From Liopterus haemorrhoidalis (Eukaryota; Arthropoda; Insecta; Coleoptera; Dytiscidae): a stretch of DNA of 64,000 bases. The stretch spans positions 18,921,535 to 18,985,534 of the forward strand of contig OZ020616.1 of the NCBI GenBank assembly GCA_963971575.1. Direction: 5' to 3'. A model generated the notes under the pieces. The model ran no database searches and was not told the origin of the DNA. It saw only the letters and a program-made list of their open reading frames with translations. Positions 23,538-35,690 of this stretch are shown here, piece after piece. A program made the translations under genes and the position numbers. The first letter of the stretch is position 1. Every line of letters starts with the position of its first letter.

Positions 23538-23936
23538 AATGAAGAGATCCTAAAAATTACAGCGTTTATGCAAGATTTGCAATGTCGTTGCGAACGAGAA
23601 TTGAGTGCAACCATGCAAAGATTTCCCCAAGCTTGTCCATCGCAGGAGTATACAGACACAATGAATGGCCTTGATACAACTCTAAAGTCTTTGAAAAAGA
23701 AATGCCGCAATAAAGATTTATTGATCCAAGCGATGGCCAACGAATTGATGCGTCGAGCCCAGAGCGGTCTCTTCAATCAAATGTTCCAAGAAATTACAGG
23801 ACCTTGTTCACGCCAGGCTCCAAGAGATTACGATAGAAATGCCTTATACAATGTTTTTCAACAGTCAAGACCTAGTTCTCCACGTGCTGGAAATGTTCTG
23901 ATTACAGATGGACGAGGTAGAAGTCCACCTGAAAAT
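23538..23936 (+). CDS. Giant Cys-repeat protein, exon 5 (coiled-coil segment)
   Basis: The exon starts after a long T tract ending TTTTTTTTTAG and ends at AAT|GTAAGT, both phase 0, for 133 codons. It encodes NEEILKITAFMQDLQCRCER, then a second helical stretch (TTLKSLKKKCRNKDLLIQAM), then a Ser/Pro/Arg-rich tail (QQSRPSSPRAGN). Heptad-like Leu/Ile/Met spacing supports a coiled coil that could mediate self-association. Codon use and reading-frame integrity contrast with the surrounding transposon debris. No known domain name was recognised. Confidence 0.8.
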
Positions 23937-24596
23937 GTAAGTATTATTTAACACCACTTTTAGTGTGAAAACAGACAGGGATGTGGAGCAATGTTGCCAG
24001 ATGTACGATTTAAATCGAACTTGTACGATTATTTTGGATTGTGTACGATGTACGATTTTATGGTATTAGATGTACGATTTTATTGAAAAACATATATTTA
24101 AATATTTTTGTAGTAAGTTAAATATTTTTATTATATAATGCGATATATTGAATATTTTAGTCCTCGAGTTTCAAATCGACGCGCTCTAAAACAAATCGGT
24201 TGGTCTCACTATGATCGCTAATGCTCGGACATATTCAAATAATCAAATATACAAAGCTCACTCCTCATTGGTTAGTGTACTGTACTACAAACTCAAATCG
24301 GCCCGGTCTCTTCGTGTTCGTGTTGAATGTGAATGTAGTAAAAAGATGTTGAAAAATACCCTTTTTACGACTGATATTTGTTTTGTTGTGCCATGGATAA
24401 TGGATACCCATAGTGATAATTATATCGTTAACAATACCTATGATAATGAGGAACGTGCTACAGCCCAGTTAATAATATTTAACGGCTCTAATAAGGCAGA
24501 TGAAAAAATTTATTTGGTTCAATTCAAACAGTTCGAGGAAAAATTATAGATTTTTTATCTTTTTCTGCTACATATGATGGTGCAATACAAAAGTTT

Positions 24597-26353
24597 GGTA
24601 TCAGGACACTTACCCCCAGGACACTAACCCCCGGGACATTAACCCCCCGTCAATTACCCCCGGGACATTAACCCCCCATGTCAATAACCCCCCGTGCCAT
24701 TAACCCCCTGGACAATAACCCCCGGAACAGTAACCCCCGGGACATTAACCCCCCGTCAATGACCCCCGGGACTTTAACCCCCCGTACCAATAACCCCCCG
24801 ACCATTAACCCCCTGGCAATTGATTAATATTTTAAATGTTTATTTTTATTTAAAATTAGAACATTTGAAATTAGAACAAAATTGAACAAATGTAATCGTA
24901 CATATATAATTAGCTAACGTGTGTTAGTGATCTGGGTAACACTGTGACGACATTTTTCCTAAGGTTCTCGTGATTGGCTAACTGGGGACTATTCAGGTCT
25001 CTTGATTGACAAGTATTTTGCAGATTTGTTCTCTAAGAATCTACAAATATAATTACATATAGAAATGTGTAGGATTTCGTAGGCATAAACAAAAACTCTA
25101 GATACTTGTATATCCTTTGACTGATATGAACAATATTTTGCAGTTTTATTCTCTAACAATCTACCAATATAATTACATACAGAAATGTCTAGGGTTTCGT
25201 AGGAATATCTTAGGTTAGGTTAGGTTAGTAAGGGTTTGGTTAGAAGCCGAGCGAAGAGAGCTACCCATCTTCTAGTTTAATGTCAAAACACTATCTTAGG
25301 TTAGGTTAGGTTAGTAAGAGTTTGGTTAGAAGAAGCCGAGCGAAGCGAGCTACTCATCTTCTAGTTTAATTTCAAAACACTATCTTAGGTTAGGTTAGGT
25401 TAGTAAGGGTTTGGTTAGAAGAAGCCGAGCGAAGCGAGCTACCTATCTCAAATTTTCAAATTTTAAATAAAAATAAACATTTAAAAATATAAATCAATTG
25501 CCATTGAATTTTTTATGACCTAGAAACTTCAAAAAATAACTTGAAAATGGCAACTAAAAAATTACAAACAATTTTCAAATACCACGTATGGCCCAAAATA
25601 AAGCACATTTATCAATAAAAAAAAGTCCTACTGTGACCCCCCATTTTTTTGGAAATAATTGGGCACATATTATTACTTCAGTTAACACACATTCACACAA
25701 AAAAAAAATTAACAAAAACGCTACAGGCATTTTTGAGAAAAACTATTTTTCTAGTTTGGTCTTCATATGACCTCTATATGAACATCAACTTTAAGGCCTA
25801 GTATAATTAAAAAAATACATCTAGATATTCACAAAAAAACTTTAAATGACAGATCAATCAAATCCGTCGAGTAGTTTAGGCCCTAGGCTTGGCGAAAAAA
25901 TTACACTTCAAACCGACAGACATTTTTCCAAAAACATGTTTTTCGGGTTCCCAGGTATGTGAAACGTGGAGAAACATTAAAATCCGGGGGGGGGGTCAAA
26001 ATCTGACTCATCACTGTACCCTACTCTCTATACATACGAGGAAGTAAAAATTATTCTGATATATAAATTATATTCATAATTTCAAATATTCAAATTTGAA
26101 ATAAAAATAAACATTTAAAATATTAATCAATTGCCAGGGGGTTAATGGTCGGGGGGTTATTGGTACGGGGGGTTAATGTCCCGGGGGTTATTGACGGGGG
26201 GTTAATGTCCCGGGGGTTACTGTCCTGGGGGTTATTGTCCGGGGGGTTAATGGCACGGGGGGTTATTGACATGGGGGGTTAATGTCCTGGGGGTTATTGA
26301 CGGGGGGTTAATGTCCCGGGGGTTAGTGTCCCGGGGGTAAGTGTCCTAGAATC
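24597..26353. mobile_element. Long-TIR element with GGGGGTTAATGTCCC microrepeats
   Basis: About 240 bp at each end are inverted copies built of a degenerate 15-20-bp unit, CCCCCGGGACATTAAC, repeated a dozen or more times. The outermost bases GGTATCAGGACAC and the inverse of GTGTCCTAGAATC match partly. A 9-bp CAAAAGTTT lies directly outside both ends (24588-24596 and 26354-26362), a likely target duplication. Long TIRs and a 9-bp duplication suggest a Mutator-like element. No transposase was seen. Confidence 0.82.
25206..25450 (+). repeat. Tandem 86-90-bp repeat carrying TTAGG tracts
   Basis: Three units begin ATCTTAGGTTAGGTTAGGTT and continue with TTTGGTTAGAAG and CCGAGCGAAGCGAGCTAC; the third is truncated. 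It lies inside the long-TIR element. A preceding pair of about 125-bp repeats spans 25010-25205. Confidence 0.85.
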
Positions 26354-26362
26354 CAAAAGTTT

Positions 26363-27433
26363 ATACTTAATAATTTTCAGATTATTACACAGCGAGTTTT
26401 TTATACGCTCATTAAAAAACAAGTTTTGTACGATTTTTTTCTTGAAAATACGATCATTTGAAGTGTTTGCACAGATGGGTTGTCGCAGTTGGGAGTCGGG
26501 AGGCGAGGACTCGAAGTTTTTTGGAGGACTCGGAGTCGCAGTCGGGAGTCGGAAAAAGTTATCGACTCCCAACTCTATTTGATTCAATATTTATCGAAAA
26601 CGAAAGCAAAATAACCATATCAGATTTTTTTAAAGCACGGTAACAGAAATGACATTTTGTTCTCTGTTCAAGAACGAAAATTAAATTGAAAATATGCAAC
26701 ACCGGTTTTACCCGGTTACCTTTATGCTTTCGAGTTTAACATTTGTTTAATACTGCTCGTATTAACAGATTAATACGATGAGGTAGTAAAGATTTTTGTT
26801 TTTACTAGTATCCATTTTATATTTTTACCGACCGCCAATATAATCCCATGCCTTCCTCCTTCGTCCATAACCAAATCTTTTCCCAATCTGGACTTAATAT
26901 TAACTTTCCCTCCATTTTTGTTAAGAAAAGAAAAAAACTAAGATGCCTATCTTTGTCCTGTCTTGAATAACCGCCTAAAACATTACAATTTGTTTTACTT
27001 TTATAGTTTTTCACAACTTCTATCGACATTCTAACAAAAAATCAACACTAGAACATATGTAATAAGTTCAAACAGTACTAGAGCGCCTATAGTACAATGT
27101 TTGATCACCAGACTACGTATTCGAGCGTGTCAGTTCTCAATTTGTTCTAGTAATAATTGGTTTAAAATAAATAGACCTGCCATGATTAATTCTAAAAATG
27201 GAATTTTTCTGGCTATTTGACGTTTACATGTTATAACTACAGCTGGTTATAAATAATAATAATAATTTATTGACCAAATTACATACATATACATCTATTG
27301 ATTTTAGTCAGCCATAATTAGGTAGGTACATAAGATTTCACATACAAAATTCAAAATTTTCAAAATTATTAAAATCATAAATGGGATTTTTCAACAAAAT
27401 GTCCTTAACTTTATCTCGTCGGGCAATTAAATT
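26363..27433 (+). other. Intron 5 sequence with nothing recognised
   Basis: It contains a short GGAGTCGG-rich patch (26470-26565) and AT-rich unique-looking sequence. No paired termini, ORF or RNA gene were seen. Confidence 0.45.
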
Positions 27434-27640
27434 GCCGGTCACCATGGTGTAATGGTTAACATACTGGCGTGTTGACTGTTAGAACAGGGTGGCTCGGGTT
27501 CGAATCCCGGTTATACCATGGCTGTTTGTATTTGTATTTGTAGTATTAAGGTTTAAAATTGTATATTAAAAATACATGTATTCTGGTTAATGGCCATAGT
27601 TGCTAAGACCAAATAAAATAAATAAAAAAAAAAAAATTAA
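27434..27640 (+). mobile_element. tRNA-derived SINE, copy 1
   Basis: The head has an A-box-like TGGTGTAATGGTTAAC and a B box GGTTCGAATCCCGG, as in a tRNA gene, but no acceptor stem pairing. The body has TGTTTGTATTTGT, TCTGGTTAATGGCC and GCTAAGACCAAA, and the tail is A-rich. The other copies are at 35097 (minus) and 61902 (plus). Confidence 0.85.
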
Positions 27641-28002
27641 ATGTTAACACCATGCATCTGGCTGGAGTTAAAATTCCAAATATAACTTACTTAATCCCCA
27701 TCGAGGTTAATATTTTAACTCCACAGAGTTACATAGTAACAAAATATTGCAAAGCGTGGTTAAAAATTTTTAACTTCGATCTTGAGGTTAATTTTTAACT
27801 TTTTAAGATACAGAATAGATATTAATACCAATTTAATATTAATTAATAGTAAATTTGTTGGAATTTCTAATTTTATTATACTCGTACTATCTTATCGCAG
27901 AGTGGCTATTAACGTCTTAATTCTCCATCTTTTTCCAACGATATAAAATATTTTTTAAATATATTCAACTTCTCTTTTGCATTTTTTGCAAAAATTATTA
28001 CA

Positions 28003-28322
28003 AGCAGTTCACTTTTGCAAGAAGAAACTAGATCTGGTTATTTTGGTGATTTTTATAGTGTATTACTGACTTTTAGAAAATTGGTTATATTGTAAAAAAG
28101 GCTTTACAGTTTTGGGTTATGTTTGTATTATTTTAGGTTAGTATTATATTTACAAAATATTTAAGATGGCTATTCAAAATGAAATATGACAAATGATATT
28201 TTTTTAAATGACATATTTATAATCTGACTTTTCAAATTATTTTTCTGTAATACCAACATGAAATACAATTTCAAAGGTGCAAACTGTTGAAAACAAAATT
28301 GTTCTTACAAAAGTGAACTGCC
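28003..28322. mobile_element. MITE with AGCAGTTCACTTTTG termini
   Basis: The left AGCAGTTCACTTTTGCAAGAA-type end is inverted at the right as TTCTTACAAAAGTGAACTG. This 320-bp copy is uninterrupted and serves as the empty-site reference for the interrupted copy at 38062-38766. It is non-coding. Confidence 0.8.
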
Positions 28323-28495
28323 TATACTTCGTCTACTCCAGGTTTAGGTCTAACCAGAGCCGAAGCAATGTTTTTAGCGCCCTTGGCAAATAAATTAAAT
28401 TAACGTGAAATAGCGCTATTTTTATCTTCTTTCAGTTTATCTTCAAGGTTTTGTAGGTATGGCCAAAAAACCCTTATACATACCGTCATTTTGTC

Positions 28496-28496
<1 letters not shown>

Positions 28497-28535
<39 letters not shown>

Positions 28536-28554
28536 GTCTGTCTGTCTGTCTGTT
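28497..28554 (+). repeat. (GTCT)n microsatellite
   Basis: About 14 GTCT units with one CTCT interruption. It is followed by GGCTAAACCTAGAGAG, a spaced motif often found beside such repeats in arthropod transposons; that link is from memory. Confidence 0.95.
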
Positions 28555-28992
28555 CGGTAAAAATTGTAGCCTAACGGCTAAACCTAGAGAGTTGAAATTT
28601 GGCATGCTTATACAACTCTTTGACCCGCACATAGGAAAAATACTAAAACATCTAAAAAACTTATCCCTCAAAAATATAAACAAATTAGTACTCATCAAAA
28701 AAAAAATATTTTTTTACGTGGATTAAGATCAAAATTTTATTTTTGCAAAATAAATTATTTTGATGCGATTTTTGCCAAAATTGTGCAAAAAAAATTTTTC
28801 CCACACCCTGTAGCCCAGATGGTTTAAACAAAAAATCTGATAAATTCTAAGTAATGTACATTGGTGTGAACCGGAATAGTACAACAGGAATTTTTGATCA
28901 GATTATGTTTTCGGAAAATAACGCATTTTTTGTGTTTTTAACTAAAATATGTTAAATACATATTTAATTCGCTATGTACCACACCATATAAG

Positions 28993-29070
28993 TAGCTCTA
29001 GTGGCGCAGTTGGTTTTGTGGCGCACTTTGTAATTTGCAGTTCGAATGTTGCAGAGTTCGAATCCTGTTA
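28993..29070 (+). repeat. tRNA-like sequence, probably SINE head
   Basis: GTGGCGCAGTTGG resembles an A box and AGTTCGAATCC a B box, about 45 bp apart. The ends do not form an acceptor stem and T-rich sequence follows, so this is a decayed tRNA-derived repeat and not a working tRNA gene. Confidence 0.5.
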
Positions 29071-29690
29071 ATTTTATTTTTTTCTGTTTTTTTTTTGCAT
29101 TTTTATTTTGTTTAAATTATTTTGTCAAAATTCTAGTTATATATTGGTAAATGTTGCATTTATTTTTTAAAAGCGTAAATTTAATAATCAGTGGGAAGTG
29201 TTTAAATTATAATTTAATTCTGTTTGACGAAATCAGAGGGCGGGGCTTATGATTTAAGCAACCAATGGAAGCCATAGGCGCAATTTTAAAAATCTTACTG
29301 AACCTTGCTATATAAATAAAATACTGCATATATTTAGAAACATAATTAATGGTATTAGGCATTCGAATTAAAATTCATAGAAAAATATTTTGACATAAAA
29401 TTTGTTTGGCATTCCAAATAATCATCATTCAGTTACGAAATACCTGCAAAACCCAGAAATGTTTGAAGATTCACACTTCACATAAATTTTTTAAGGAGGG
29501 CATCATTTTTATTTTAATAGACAGGTGATAATACAAGTGATGATCTAAAAAAAAGGTCACCACTTCTAAAATACATATGATAACCTAAAAAAAAGGTCCT
29601 CACTTCTAAAATACAAATGATGATCATCAGACCTCGCGCCCCTGGCACTTGCCCCGAAACCAGGGCATTGCTACGACTCTGGTTCTAGTT

Positions 29691-30299
29691 CAAGATTATT
29701 AAAGTAAGTTTGTCTCGTAACTTCTGACCAATCAGAGCGTGAGAGGGAATACGTCACATGTCTGCTTGGTTCAAACTAGCATACAAAATTAATATAGATG
29801 CTGCATGTTTTTAAATGACTATATTCATAATAAATATTTATTTCAAGACAGTTCTACTGAGGCCCGGTTTTTCCACCTTCAGATAAAGTTCCAGGTAACT
29901 ATCTGACAGATAAGGTTATTTGTAACTTCATTTGCTGAGTAAATGTCATCCCTTCTTTCTATAAAAATGTATCTATCGGATAGTTATCTAACGGATAATG
30001 AGACTGACATATTGGATTCACTGACTGGTATTGACATTTATTCAGCAGATGAAGTTACAAATAACCTTATCTGTCAGATAGTTACCTGGAACTTTATCTA
30101 AAGGTGGAAAGACCGGGCCTGAATAAATTATAAATAAAAACCTAAGGAAATTTTATACTGATTTATATAAAATTTAAAGTGATGGGTATTTGTATTATAG
30201 TTAATAAATAACAATTAAATCAAATACAAATATAATTTTAGGAATATTTAAATGAAAATAGAAAAACAAATTGCTATAATAATATAGTAATAATCTTTA
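29691..30299 (+). mobile_element. Truncated copy of the CAAGATTATTAAAG MITE
   Basis: The left end CAAGATTATTAAAGTAAG and the first 340 bp match the elements at 58225 and 17135. The copy stops at about 30299 (TATAGTAAT), so the right half is lost. It is itself interrupted by a foldback at 29861-30119. Confidence 0.8.
29861..30119. mobile_element. 259-bp foldback MITE, GGCCCGGTTTTTCCACC
   Basis: The two halves are almost perfect inverses (GATAAAGTTCCAGGTAACTA against its complement). TGA lies on both sides (29858-29860 and 30120-30122), and the surrounding element reads continuously when the insert and one TGA are removed, as other copies show (TTCTACTGAATAAATTATAA). A 3-bp duplication suits a PIF/Harbinger-type MITE. 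Confidence 0.9.
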
Positions 30300-31260
30300 T
30301 TCGTGCCTTTCGGCTTCGAATTAAGTACATTTCATACATACATTTTTTACAAACCCATTAATTGTATAATAATCAAAACTCACAAAAATGTCTATCATGT
30401 CTATCGACCTGTCTATCGACCCAAAAATAATAACAAAATTATAAGGCAACCCATGTGCGTTGGAAAAAAATGAAGCAAGTGCAGGACAATAATTTTATTA
30501 TATAAACATATAATAATTTTATACCAGTACATACTAATGGCTCTTCTGTTCCTGATTCTCGTTCACCAAATTGTCTATTCTTGCTTCAATTGATTTAGTT
30601 AGATAATACTCAACGTTGTGTCAATGCTTTGAAGTCGATTTCTATATTTATTTTTGTGGTCGCAAGTCACGACCCATTTTTAAATTCTCACGACCCAAAA
30701 TTGGGTCGCGCCCCAATGGTTGCGGAACGCTGGTCTGGTATATATTAAATATTGGAGTAAAATTATTCAAAGACAATGAGTGAGTGATTTTGAATTAAAC
30801 TAAATTGTGTGTCTGGGTATGAACTTGTAGAAATATTATTTCGTAGTATAGAGATTATGAACATGGCTCATAATTTTTTATTGACTTTCATCATAGGGTC
30901 TATGAAATATGACCATAGAAACAACAAATCATTTATCACTAAGCAACAATTAAACAAAATTTTCGTGAAATTCAGACGCTTTTCATCAAATAAATTTTAG
31001 TTTTCATCCTCAATAAATGCCCTGCGAACGCCATGCCATAGACACAAATAAAGAAAATCCAAGTTTTGTCATCAGACTGCTAGTATGTATTTTAAAACAA
31101 TTAAAGAAATAAACTCTCTCAGTATAAATGTCAGATGACAGAATATTTTGACAACTAGTTAACAGATCATAACTATGACAACAATAAACAAAACTGACAT
31201 TGAATAAATTTCTGTGTGACAAACTTGTCAGTAATGGAGTCCGTGTTTGGTTTTTTTCAG
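30300..31260 (+). other. End of intron 5, little recognised
   Basis: A GGGTCGCG-containing hAT-like terminus (about 30655-30732, ending GGAACGCTG) is the only repeat seen. The rest is AT-rich, with the exon 6 acceptor at the end. Confidence 0.45.
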
Positions 31261-31455
31261 CGGCAAGTGATGCGTATGCCGGCCGAGAAACCGTGCTCTG
31301 CCCATCCGGGCACGCCGATGGCCGACATGTGTATGTGCGACCCCCGTCCCATAGACCCCGCACCACTTGCCGTACGGGAAGTAAGAAAGATTACACCAGA
31401 TGGATTATTAATCAAATGGGAACAACCCCTATCTTCATGTATTAAAGGATATGAG
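31261..31455 (+). CDS. Giant Cys-repeat protein, exon 6 (first half of FN3-like domain)
   Basis: The acceptor TTGGTTTTTTTCAG precedes 31261 and the donor GAG|GTAAGT follows 31455, both phase 0, for 65 codons. The exon starts RQVMRMPAEKPCSAHPGTP, has a short Cys motif (MCMCDP), then the opening strands of a fibronectin type III fold: PLAVREVRKITPDGLLIKWE, with the conserved core Trp, then QPLSSCIKGYE. The domain is cut at the Gly-Tyr-Glu that precedes strand C prime, and exon 7 supplies the rest. Confidence 0.82.
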
Positions 31456-31705
31456 GTAAGTCAGAATTCATATAAAACTTTCGTATATATATCCTATACC
31501 TAATAAAAGGCGCGTATACATCCTACATACACACACCGGCAAATTTAAAGGAACAGACTTAAAAATCTAATTATTTTCCCTGTAATGTACAAATTGTTGA
31601 TATCTCTCAGGTAATCTTCTAGTACGATGTTTTTTGGAATAATTGAAACTTGATTTACACCATGTGAAACCTAAAGAAGAAAAAATCAAAGATGTCGGAA
31701 TCTAC

Positions 31706-34700
31706 CAATTGGGTCATTCCATATCAAGTGGTCTAGTGGTCCCTGCTCGACCATCACGGATCTTGATGAAATTTTGTATGGACATTCACACATGTCCTCA
31801 ACGAACATTGGTAAAGTTTTACGTTCATCCATGCAATACTTGCTGAGATTTAGTAATTTGTTTGACCCCATACCGCAGCCTTCTATGGTATGACTCCGAG
31901 ATTTCGTCAACTTTGAGACACAGTATCTCTGGAAATATTTTGTTAAGAGAAACAAAACTTTGCCAACTTATACAACTTTTTGCGCTCTATTAAACAAAAT
32001 AATAAACAAATCTTCATGAGCGATTCCCGTGATGATAATTTGGATCAAACTTGGCTTAAAAAATTTGCAACTCGAAAAAATTTTAAAGTTTGACTTTTTA
32101 TACCTCTGAAAGTAAGGGTACGATAAACGTGAAATTTTGCACATAATAACTTATCAATGCAAGGTTAACGAATATAAAATTTCACACTCCTAATATTTTT
32201 CATTAGTTCAGGAATTGAGTGTAAAGTTGATGATTTTTGTGAAAATGCTAAAAACAGGGTATGTTTAGCCCACTTTTACAAAAATATGCCTTCTGGAAAC
32301 TGTTTTAAATTATTTTCATTAGAAAGAGCATGTTTTAATCCCCCTAAAAAAGTAGGATTGGTTTTTCATCCCTGGTATATAAGGCCTTAGAAATAGGGAC
32401 AAAGTTGAGAACGTTTCTATCACATGCTGCTATCGCAATATCGCATGCATTCCATTATTTTTCATCTTGTTTGTTTCATACAGGCATTATAAGTACCTAA
32501 ATTGCGTTGATCCATGGTGACATTGTCACTACTAGTTCAGAAACTTGAACCAGTAACCCCATCGCCATAGGGTTCACGCCCGATAGCCGTGCAATACCAG
32601 CCACGGGTGGGTTTCTTGGTTGAGGATCTCAAGCCTCTAGTTTGGTTTCTTCGTTAAGGTTCCAAAGCCTTGTGTGGGTATCTGTCCGGTTCCCAAACCA
32701 ATGATTGGGCAGCTTATTCTAGGTCCTAAGCCTGAAGTGGGTATCTTCCATGGTTCCCAAGCCGAAGTCCATGATGTTTGTATGAATTGCCAAATACCAA
32801 CTATTGCTTATTTATTATTGAATTTAGTAGCCACTTTCTTCAGTGTCACTTCTTGGAATTGATACTGTCGGCCTGGTGACATAACTGATGGTGCTGGAAG
32901 GCTACAAATAAGGTGTTGTGCTGGAACCCAACAAATATCGTTGAGTGTAAATTTGATGATTTTTGTGAAAATGCTAAAAACAGGGTATATTTAGCCCACT
33001 TTTACAAAAATATACCTTCTGGAAACTGTTTTAAATTATTTTCATTAGAAAGAGCATGTTTTAAACCCCCTAAAAAAGTAGGATTGGTTTTTCATCCCTG
33101 GTATATAAGGCCTTAGAAATAGGGACAAAGTTGAGGATATTGCTATCGAAACGTCATATACTTCAATATGCATTTTTTTACATTGTGTCACTTTCTTTTC
33201 ATTCTTGCTGAAGTTTAAAATGTACAATTAATTTTTGTACGCTATATGAATTTGTTAGTCTGCTAGCGGTGGTTCTACACGGATGATATTTTTTAAATAT
33301 TTTGTTAGTGCTGTCACGCGTCAGCATGTTCTGGGTATAGAATTCTGTACTGTTAGCAGCGGTGGTCGGTGACCAAACGTCCCGAATTGGCCGGGAAAGT
33401 CCCGAATTGACCGGCCTCCAGCGACCAGTAACCGATCAAATACTGACGCCAATAGATCTGTTCAACTTTTGTGACAAAAACATTCACGGAATTAAATATA
33501 TATGTTCCGACTGAAGAAATTCAAGAAAACAGGATGCTGCAAGAAGAAAGATGGAAAGCTAGCACCACAATAGCTGGCACAAGACATCATCACCAGTTTG
33601 TGCCAGTTGATTTGAATTCGATTTCTGTCCGCAAAGTTTCAAATGACACAGTTAACTTTGTGGCCAAACTTTCCAATTCTGTCGATCCTAATTTAAAATT
33701 AGCCGAACTATTTTCCGGTTGTTATGTTGCCTGCATTTATGACAATAAGTGGTAGGCAATATTGTAAAAATTTCTCTGGAACAAAATGATGCTTTGGTAA
33801 AATTTATGCATCAGCGAGGTCCGGCTCATTCATTTTATTGGCCCGAAAGAAAAGATATTTGTTGGGTTCCAGCACAACACCTTATTTGTGGCCTTCCAGC
33901 ACCATCAGTTATGTCACCAGGCTGACAGTATCAATTCCAAGAAGTGACACTGAAGAAAGTGGCTACTAAATTCAATAATAAATAAGCAATAGTTGGTATT
34001 TGGCAATTCATACAAACATCATGGACTTCGGCTTGGGAACCATGTAAGATACCCACTTCAGGCTTAGGAACCTAGAATAAGCTGCCCAATCATTGGCTTG
34101 GGAACCGGACAGATACCCACACAAGGCTTTGGAACCTTAACGAAGAAACCAAACTAGAGGCTTGGGATCCTCAACCAAGAAACCCACCCGTGGCTGGTAT
34201 TGCACGGCTATCGGGCGTGAACCCTATGGCGATGGGGTTACTGGTTCAAGTTTCTGAACTGGTAGTGACAATGTCACCATGGATCAACGCAATTTAGGTA
34301 CTTATAATGCCTGTATAAAACAAACAAGATGAAAAATAATGGAATGCATGCGATATTGCGATAGCAGCATGTGATAGAAACGTTCTCAACTTTGTCCCTA
34401 TTTCTAAGGCCTTATATACCAGAGATGAAAAACCAATCCTACTTTTTTAGGGGGATTAAAACATGCTCTTTCTAATTAAAATAATTTAAAACAGTTTCCA
34501 GAAGGTATATATTTGTAAAAATGGGCTAAATATACCATGTTTTTAGCATTTTCACAAAAATCATCAACTTTACACTCAATTCCTGAACTAATGAAAAATA
34601 TTAGGAGTGTGAAATTTTATATTCGTTAACCTTGTATTGATAAGTTATTATGTGCAAAATTGTACGTTTATCGTACCTTTACTTTCAGAGGTATAAAAAG

Positions 34701-35096
34701 CCAAACTTTAAAATTTTTTCGAGTTGCAAATTTTTTAGGCCAAGTTTGATCCAAATTTTCTTCACGGGAATCGCTCATGAAGATTTGTTTATAATTTTGT
34801 TTAATAGAGCGTAAAAAGTTGTATAAGTTGGCAAAGTTTTGTTTCTCTCAACAAAATATTGCCAGAGATACTGTGTCTCAAAGTTGCCGAAATCTCGGAG
34901 TCATACCATAGAAGGCTGCGGTATGGGGTCAAACAAATTACTAAATCTCAGCAAGTATTGCATGGATGAACGTAAAACTTTACCAATGTTCGTTGGGGAC
35001 ATGTGTGAATGTCCATACAAAATTTCATCGAAATCCGTGATAGTCGAGCAGGGCACTTCTCTGAAATCAGACCACTTGACATGGAATGACCCAATT
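31706..35096. mobile_element. 3.4-kb foldback element with 1.2-kb inverted arms
   Basis: The arms are about 31706-32937 and 33857-35096, starting and ending AATTGGGTCATTCCATATCA and its inverse. A 190-bp segment (32219-32410) is present again in direct orientation at 32940-33132. The centre (about 0.9 kb) holds one ORF fragment at 33471. AATT at both tips may be a duplication or part of the TIR. Confidence 0.88.
33471..33755 (+). pseudogene. Foldback-element ORF fragment
   Basis: Reads 94 codons with LAELFSGCYVACIYDNKW near its end. After the TAG, shifted frames carry FYWPERKDICWV-like sequence and then run into the right arm. I recall similar GCYVACIYD...WP..D.CWVP sequences from unnamed insect transposon proteins, but cannot name the domain. 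Frameshifts make this copy inactive. Confidence 0.45.
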
Positions 35097-35258
35097 ATGT
35101 TTTTTTTTTTTTTTTGGACTTAGCTACTATGGCCATTATCCAGTAGATGCATTTATTTTTGAAAAATCCATGCCATAACTGGAATTCGAACCCGAGCCCT
35201 CATGGTCTAGAAGCCAGTGCATCGCTACACTAACCACTACGCCATGGTGACCGGCAAC
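35097..35258 (-). mobile_element. tRNA-derived SINE, copy 2
   Basis: On the minus strand: GGTCACCATGGCGTAGTGG, then GGGTTCGAATTCCAG, then TGGCCATAGTAGCTAAGTCC and a poly-A tail, seen here as T at 35099-35115. It abuts the outer tip of the foldback element. Confidence 0.85.
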
Positions 35259-35278
35259 AATTATGATTTAGTTATGGT

Positions 35279-35690
35279 TTAGTTTAAATAGAGGTAATCA
35301 ATCAGTTCTTGAGGCAATCTGTCCCATTCCTGAATCAGTGCGGCTCTTACCTCTTCTCTGTTTTGAACAGCTGGAATTCTTGACCGAAGTCTTCTGCCTA
35401 GCATGTCCCACACAGGTTCAATCGGGTTGAGGTCAGGGGAGCACGCTAGACAACCCATTATTGTTATACCCACTTGATTTAAAGTCTGTTACGCGCTGGG
35501 CGTGCATTATCCTGCATTAGAGTGAAATTTTCTCCGATATATGGGGGCAAAAGGTACAACATGGTCTTGAAGAATATCTCTGATGTACCTATCTGGAGTT
35601 AACGCTCCGCCATGAAACACCATTAACTCTGTGCGAGCTCCCAAACATATTCCACCCCACACCATAATTGAACCTCCACCAAAAGGTGTT
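35279..35690 (-). pseudogene. Tc1-like transposase, C-terminal half
   Basis: The last open frame contains CSPDLNPIEPVWDMLGRRLR, the classic C-terminal Tc1/IS630 block with the third catalytic acid in the LNPIE motif, and ends at TAA. Upstream, shifted frames show GGICLGARTELMVFHGG and RYIRDILQDHVVPFAP, so at least two frameshifts have broken it. The N-terminal half is absent. Confidence 0.85.

Noticed and set aside
24211..24549. A 112-codon ORF in intron 5
   Set aside because: No domain, homologue or splice-site support recognised. It could be an old transposon fragment but there is nothing to support a gene call.
27434..27520. A functional tRNA gene
   Set aside because: A and B boxes are present, but the ends do not pair and the same body and A-rich tail recur at 35097 and 61902, so it is a SINE.
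31200..31445. An alternative 81-codon frame overlapping exon 6
   Set aside because: The other frame carries the FN3-like pattern, both canonical splice sites and correct phase.
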